Below are positions 4,553 to 5,911 of a stretch of DNA of 5,911 nt, one piece after another. Position 1 is the first letter of the stretch, and the number at the start of each line of letters is the position of its first letter. The stretch covers positions 1-5,911 of the forward strand of contig DAOWAC010000067.1 of NCBI GenBank assembly GCA_030634785.1, read 5' to 3'. The stretch comes from Chloroflexota bacterium. GTDB taxonomy: Archaea; Iainarchaeota; Iainarchaeia; Iainarchaeales; GCA-2688035. A program made the position numbers and the translations under genes. A model generated the notes under the pieces. It did no database searches, was not told the origin of the DNA, and saw only the letters and a program-made list of their open reading frames with translations.

Positions 4553-5836
4553 ATGGCAAACGAAATCAAAAAAATCAGAGCAAGACAAGTTTTGGACAGC
4601 AGAGGAAATCCAACTGTTGAAGCAGATATAAACACAGAAAAAGGACTATTTTGTGGAATTGTTCCAAGCGGAGCAAGCACAGGAGCAAAAGAAGCTGTAG
4701 AATTAAGAGATGGAGAAACCGCCTATGCAGGAAAAGGAGTACTTAAAGCTGTTGCAAATGTTAACAAAAAAATCGCACCACTAATCGAAGGAATGGATTG
4801 TACAAAACAGGAAGAAATTGACAAGGCAATGATTGAACTTGACGGAACTAAAAATAAGAGAAAATTGGGAGCCAATGCAATTCTTGCAGTAAGCATAGCT
4901 GCATGCAGAGCAGGAGCAGTTGCAGAAGGAAAACAATTATATGAATATATTGCAGCATTAAGCGGAGAAAAAGGAATTACTTTACCTATTCCGCAAATGA
5001 ATGTAATGAACGGAGGAAAACACGCCGGACTAGAAGAAGACATTCAGGAACAAATGATTGCAGCAACAGGAGCAACATATTACAGCGAAGCACTTCAAGC
5101 AGGAGTTGAAACTTATCACACTTTGAAAAAAATTCTTAAGAAAAAATTCGGAGCACAAGCAACACTTTTAGGAGACGAAGGAGGCTTTGTTCCAAAAGTT
5201 GCAAATGTACAGGAAAGACTTGATTTGATAAACAAAGCAATTGAAGAAGCAGGATATGAAGATATTATGAGTCTTGCAATTGACAGTGCTTCATCAGAAT
5301 TTTTTGAAAACGGAAAATACAAACTTTACGGCAAAGAATATTCTTCAGGCGAACTTGTTGATTTTTACGCAGAATTAACAGGAACATACAAAAACATTTA
5401 TTCTCTGGAAGACGGAATGTCAGAAGAAGACTGGCAGGGGTGGAAAGAACTTACTGCAAAACTCGGAAACAAGATACAAATTGTCGGAGACGACTTGCTT
5501 GTAACAAATCCTGAAAGAATAAAAAAAGCAATTGAAGAAAAAAGCTGCAATGCACTTTTGCTTAAAATAAATCAAATCGGAACAATTTCAGAATCAATTG
5601 AAGCAGCAAAAGAAAGCAAAAAAGCAGGCTGGGGAGTTGTTGTTTCACACAGAAGCGGTGAAACAGAAGATAGTTTTATTGCAGATTTTTTGGTTGGAAT
5701 TGATGCAGGACAAAGCAAACTTGGAGCACCTGCAAGAAGTGAAAGAAATGCTAAATACAACCAGTTAATCAGAATAGAAGAAGAACTTGGAAAAAAAGCA
5801 AAACCTCAAGGAAAAGAGTTTAGAAAAGTTAGATAA
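4553..5836 (+). CDS. eno: Enolase (phosphopyruvate hydratase)
   Basis: Enolase (EC 4.2.1.11) interconverts 2-phosphoglycerate and phosphoenolpyruvate in glycolysis and gluconeogenesis; it is a cytoplasmic Mg-dependent dimer or octamer. The 427 residues are the usual length. The N-terminal domain opens with IRARQVLDSRGNPTVE and carries S42 in PSGASTG. Active-site residues are all present: H157 in GGKHAG, E166 in DIQEQMI, E209 in LGDEGG (proton relay), metal ligands D244, E286 (SLEDG) and D313 (VGDD), catalytic base K338 in LLLKINQIGT, R367 in SHRSGET, and K389 in GQSKLGAPARSER. The C-terminus is slightly extended and basic. Every one of its 14 arginines uses AGA and most glycines use GGA, a stronger bias than in neighbouring genes, as expected of a highly expressed enzyme. 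It follows the unknown basic protein gene by 63 bases. With PEPCK in the same window it would supply the next gluconeogenic step. Confidence 0.97.
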   Translation: MANEIKKIRARQVLDSRGNPTVEADINTEKGLFCGIVPSGASTGAKEAVELRDGETAYAGKGVLKAVANVNKKIAPLIEGMDCTKQEEIDKAMIELDGTKNKRKLGANAILAVSIAACRAGAVAEGKQLYEYIAALSGEKGITLPIPQMNVMNGGKHAGLEEDIQEQMIAATGATYYSEALQAGVETYHTLKKILKKKFGAQATLLGDEGGFVPKVANVQERLDLINKAIEEAGYEDIMSLAIDSASSEFFENGKYKLYGKEYSSGELVDFYAELTGTYKNIYSLEDGMSEEDWQGWKELTAKLGNKIQIVGDDLLVTNPERIKKAIEEKSCNALLLKINQIGTISESIEAAKESKKAGWGVVVSHRSGETEDSFIADFLVGIDAGQSKLGAPARSERNAKYNQLIRIEEELGKKAKPQGKEFRKVR

Positions 5837-5846
5837 TAGGAAAGAA

Positions 5847-5854
5847 TTTTAAAC
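5847..5854 (+). promoter_or_regulatory. TATA-like box for the gene entering at the right edge
   Basis: TTTTAAAC is centred about 26 bp upstream of the ATG at 5876. That spacing is typical of archaeal TATA boxes relative to transcription starts, so the message would begin at or near the ATG and be leaderless. No ribosome binding site is seen in between. Confidence 0.4.
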
Positions 5855-5875
5855 CACAAAAGAGTTAATTTTGAT

Positions 5876-5911
5876 ATGTTAGAACTTGATATAATAACAC
5901 TCGCAGTTTTG
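5876..5911 (+). CDS. Start of an unidentified gene, first 12 codons
   Basis: ATG at 5876 opens a frame that stays open to the window edge and reads MLELDIITLAVL. After two acidic residues it turns hydrophobic, which could be the start of a membrane segment or simply a hydrophobic N-terminus. A TATA-like box at the right distance supports a real, leaderless start. Too little is present to name a family. Confidence 0.35.
   Translation, partial: MLELDIITLAVL

Noticed and set aside
4723..5322. Minus-strand frames of 106 and 68 codons
   Set aside because: They are antisense shadows of enolase, with Ser/Pro/Ala-rich translations produced by the biased GGA, GCA and AGA codons of the real gene.

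Overview
The window is AT-rich and tightly packed with housekeeping genes. It most likely comes from an archaeon, possibly one of the small-genome (DPANN-type) or euryarchaeal lineages. The evidence is a GTP-type phosphoenolpyruvate carboxykinase (PEPCK) whose motif wording resembles that of Thermococcus-type enzymes, AT-rich TATA-like elements about 26-40 bp upstream of several starts, and a mixture of Shine-Dalgarno-led and apparently leaderless starts. This assignment is an inference. The ribose-phosphate pyrophosphokinase has the long bacterial class I form, so a bacterium cannot be excluded from sequence alone.

Layout. On the minus strand, 1-1188 holds the N-terminal 396 residues of PEPCK; the gene runs off the left edge. 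Just upstream in the same direction is a fold-type I PLP aminotransferase (1235-2527), and the 46-base gap between them suggests one transcript. A 197-bp divergent regulatory region (2528-2724) contains TATA-like elements and three inverted repeats. It leads into a small winged-helix regulator on the plus strand (2725-3009). That gene converges, with a 7-base gap, on the minus-strand PRPP synthetase gene (3017-3961, TTG start). A second divergent region (3962-4063), with a nearly symmetrical T/A box, separates prs from a plus-strand gene for a basic 141-residue protein of unknown function (4064-4489). Enolase follows (4553-5836), and then the first 12 codons of another plus-strand gene (from 5876). 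No stretch over 300 bases lacks a gene.

How the genes may work together. If the aminotransferase makes oxaloacetate from aspartate (not provable here), PEPCK would turn that oxaloacetate into phosphoenolpyruvate. Enolase run in reverse would carry it on to 2-phosphoglycerate, which is the gluconeogenic entry. PRPP synthetase then draws on ribose 5-phosphate for nucleotide synthesis. The winged-helix regulator lies divergently beside the aminotransferase-PEPCK pair, with dyads between them, so it is the obvious candidate to control that pair and itself.

I found no mobile element, CRISPR array, tRNA or rRNA, and nothing that amounts to a clear new system. The most promising items are the operator-like dyad cluster, the dyad in front of the PEPCK ribosome binding site, and the unknown basic protein beside enolase.
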